Below are positions 63,507 to 64,000 of a stretch of 64,000 bases of DNA, piece by piece; position 1 is the first letter of the stretch, and each line of letters starts with the position of its first letter. A program made the translations under genes and the position numbers. Below the pieces are notes generated by a model. It saw nothing but the letters and a program-made list of their open reading frames with translations. It did not search any database and had not been told where the DNA came from. The stretch spans positions 62,001 through 126,000 of the forward strand of contig JAYRYZ010000011.1 of the NCBI GenBank assembly GCA_041916775.1, written 5' to 3'. This DNA is from UBA2357 sp041916775. Lineage in GTDB: Bacteria; Pseudomonadota; Gammaproteobacteria; Burkholderiales; Rhodocyclaceae.

Positions 63507-64000
63507 TCAGATCACCTTTGCTTCGTTCTTGAGTCGGTTCACCAGCTCGGCGACATCCGCCACCTTGATGCCGGCGCTGCGCGCGGCGGGCTCGCTCACC
63601 TTCAGCGTGGCGAGCCGCGGCGCGACATCCACGCCGAGCGCGGCAGGCGTCTGGGTGTCGAGCGGCTTCTTCTTCGCCTTCATGATGTTGGGCAAGGTCG
63701 CGTAGCGCGGCTCGTTGAGGCGCAGATCGGTGGTGATCACCGCCGGCAGGGGCATCTCCAGCGTCTCGAGGCCGCCGTCGATCTCGCGCGTCACCACCAC
63801 GCGGTCGGCACCGAGTTCGACCTTGGAGGCGAAGGTCGCCTGCGGCCAGCCGAGGAGCGCGGCGAGCATCTGCCCGGTCTGGTTCGCGTCGTCGTCGATC
63901 GCCTGCTTGCCGAGGATCACCAGCGCCGGCTGCTCACGCTCGACCAGGGCCTTGAGGAGCTTTGCCACCGCCAGCGGCTGCAACTCGACATCGCCGCAAT
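63507..64000 (-). CDS. etfB: Electron transfer flavoprotein beta subunit, C-terminal part
   Basis: About 164 C-terminal residues of ETF beta, running off the window end; the full protein is normally near 250. It shows LVILGKQAIDDDANQTGQMLAALLGWPQATFAS (AMP-binding region), PAVITTDLRLNEPRYATLPNIMKAKKKPL and the usual end. It pairs with etfA. The internal ATG at 63983 is not the start. Confidence 0.94.
   Translation of the reverse strand, partial: CGDVELQPLAVAKLLKALVEREQPALVILGKQAIDDDANQTGQMLAALLGWPQATFASKVELGADRVVVTREIDGGLETLEMPLPAVITTDLRLNEPRYATLPNIMKAKKKPLDTQTPAALGVDVAPRLATLKVSEPAARSAGIKVADVAELVNRLKNEAKVI

Overview
The window looks like a piece of a high-GC betaproteobacterial chromosome, most likely Rhodocyclales (Thauera/Azoarcus/Aromatoleum-like). 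This is inferred from the gene order tig-clpP-clpX-lon-hupB-tRNA-Val, the prkA-yeaH-spoVR cluster, the DUF1841 and DUF2325 proteins, and the paired Aat and Bpt N-degron transferases. I cannot name the genus from sequence alone.

Region 1 (1-4045) is the end of an integrative and conjugative element of the PFGI-1/ICEclc type: the C-terminus of a MobH/TraI_2 relaxase, the TraD coupling ATPase, a DUF4400 membrane protein, an AT-rich gap and a DUF4124 lipid-or-periplasm-type small protein. It stops at the 3' end of tRNA-Val(UAC), the probable attachment site. Region 2 (4046-10485, minus strand) is the proteostasis block hupB, lon, clpX, clpP, tig. lon has a recognisable heat-shock promoter and hupB a near-consensus sigma70 promoter.

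Region 3 (10887-18759, plus) carries the starvation/stress module prkA-yeaH-spoVR, then NAD(P)HX repair (nnr), nadC and a small conserved unknown. Region 4 (18740-24284, minus) is amino-acid metabolism alaA-hom and thrC, split by an oppositely oriented lipoprotein gene. Region 5 (24462-30045, plus) has a Mth938-fold protein, bcp, a PIN-PhoH protein, a cNMP/CBS/DUF294 signalling protein joined to an exonuclease-like protein that lacks two catalytic acids, and an NlpC/P60 hydrolase.

Region 6 (30080-37202) is Fe(III) import in three separately oriented genes (binding protein, permease, ATPase) around a Fur-type palindrome and a DUF2325 gene. The ATPase gene runs into aat, bpt and pyrD. Region 7 (37316-43765) is the Rnf/Rsx electron-transfer complex rnfABCDGE-nth plus DUF1841. 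Region 8 (43869-49766) holds lemA, an M48 protease, two small c-type cytochromes, a MoxR-VWA pair and a MarR regulator. Region 9 (49954-64000) holds a ClC transporter, a 1275-residue DUF748 protein, a Ca2+-type P-ATPase, the acetate symporter pair yjcH-actP, an acyl-CoA dehydrogenase and its electron acceptor etfBA (etfB runs off the end).

I did not find CRISPR arrays, insertion sequences, rRNA genes or a complete novel defence system. The most unusual items are the degenerate exonuclease beside the DUF294 protein, the four-cysteine cluster in the iron-transport ATPase, the palindrome laid over the lon heat-shock promoter, and the gene that separates hom from thrC.
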